Source: Chloroflexota bacterium (lineage in GTDB: Bacteria > Chloroflexota > Dehalococcoidia > SZUA-161). From it: a DNA stretch of 6,891 bases. Made by a program: the position numbers and the translations under genes. The notes beneath the pieces are model-generated. The model saw nothing but the letters and a program-made list of their open reading frames with translations. It was not told where the DNA came from and made no database searches. Location: the NCBI GenBank assembly GCA_003229915.1, contig QIGA01000256.1, positions 1-6,891 of the forward strand. The letters are read 5' to 3'. This document shows, in pieces, positions 6,780-6,891 of the stretch. Position 1 is the first letter of the stretch. Every line of letters begins with the position of its first letter.

Positions 6780-6891
6780 ATGGCTGATGATGCGTTTGAT
6801 GCTGTGATAGTCGGAGGAGGCACTAAAGGTCTGCAACTCGCGCTTTATCTAATAAAGTACGGCGGCATGAGAGTAGGCATTTTTGAACGAA
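6780..6891 (+). CDS. FAD/NAD(P)-binding oxidoreductase, N-terminus only, cut by window end
   Basis: Thirty-seven codons are visible. They encode an immediate Rossmann unit: a short MADDAFD leader, the strand AVIVGGGTKG with GxGxxG at residues 12-17, a helix (LQLALYLIKYG), then a second strand ending in GIFER, where Glu36 is placed to bind the adenosine ribose of FAD. This is the usual beginning of phytoene-desaturase-like and related flavoproteins, so it is probably a third relative of the two oxidoreductases at the start of the window. With only the nucleotide-binding segment present, other two-dinucleotide-binding flavoproteins cannot be excluded. The frame is open to the edge; the rest lies outside. 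Confidence 0.75.
   Translation, partial: MADDAFDAVIVGGGTKGLQLALYLIKYGGMRVGIFER

Overview
The window is a single-strand run of metabolic genes from a bacterium. Five genes on the + strand are supported well, plus the first 37 codons of a sixth; no RNA gene, mobile element or CRISPR array is visible. The DNA is moderately GC-rich. Genes sit 13 to 159 bases apart and each complete start has a purine-rich Shine-Dalgarno sequence. Together, FAD oxidoreductases of the phytoene-desaturase type, class III CoA-transferases and a zinc alcohol dehydrogenase resemble the catabolic islands of environmental anaerobes or soil and sediment bacteria (Chloroflexota/Dehalococcoidia, Desulfobacterota or Actinomycetota are all possible). 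I cannot fix the taxon from this sequence.

Layout: (1) 1-1321, the C-terminal part of a phytoene-desaturase-like FAD oxidoreductase whose N-terminus is off the window. (2) 1338-2984, a complete second member of the same superfamily, 16 bases downstream. (3) 2985-3143, the longest intergenic gap, with a candidate extended -10 promoter and a perfect 10-bp palindrome. (4) 3144-4361 and 4375-5610, two tandem class III (CaiB/BaiF) CoA-transferases, both starting with GTG and 13 bases apart. (5) 5639-6730, a complete zinc- and NAD-dependent medium-chain alcohol dehydrogenase. (6) 6780 to the window end, the start of a third FAD/NAD(P)-binding oxidoreductase.

Inferred joint role: an organic acid is loaded onto CoA by the CoA-transferase pair, an alcohol is oxidised to an aldehyde or ketone by the dehydrogenase, and carbon-carbon bonds are desaturated (or other hydride transfers made) by the flavoproteins. 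The substrate is unknown. The most informative detail is that the two CoA-transferases differ at the catalytic aspartate: the second has it (Asp167), while the first has His175 at the aligned position. This fits a two-subunit enzyme with one active subunit, as I recall for the benzylsuccinate CoA-transferase BbsEF.
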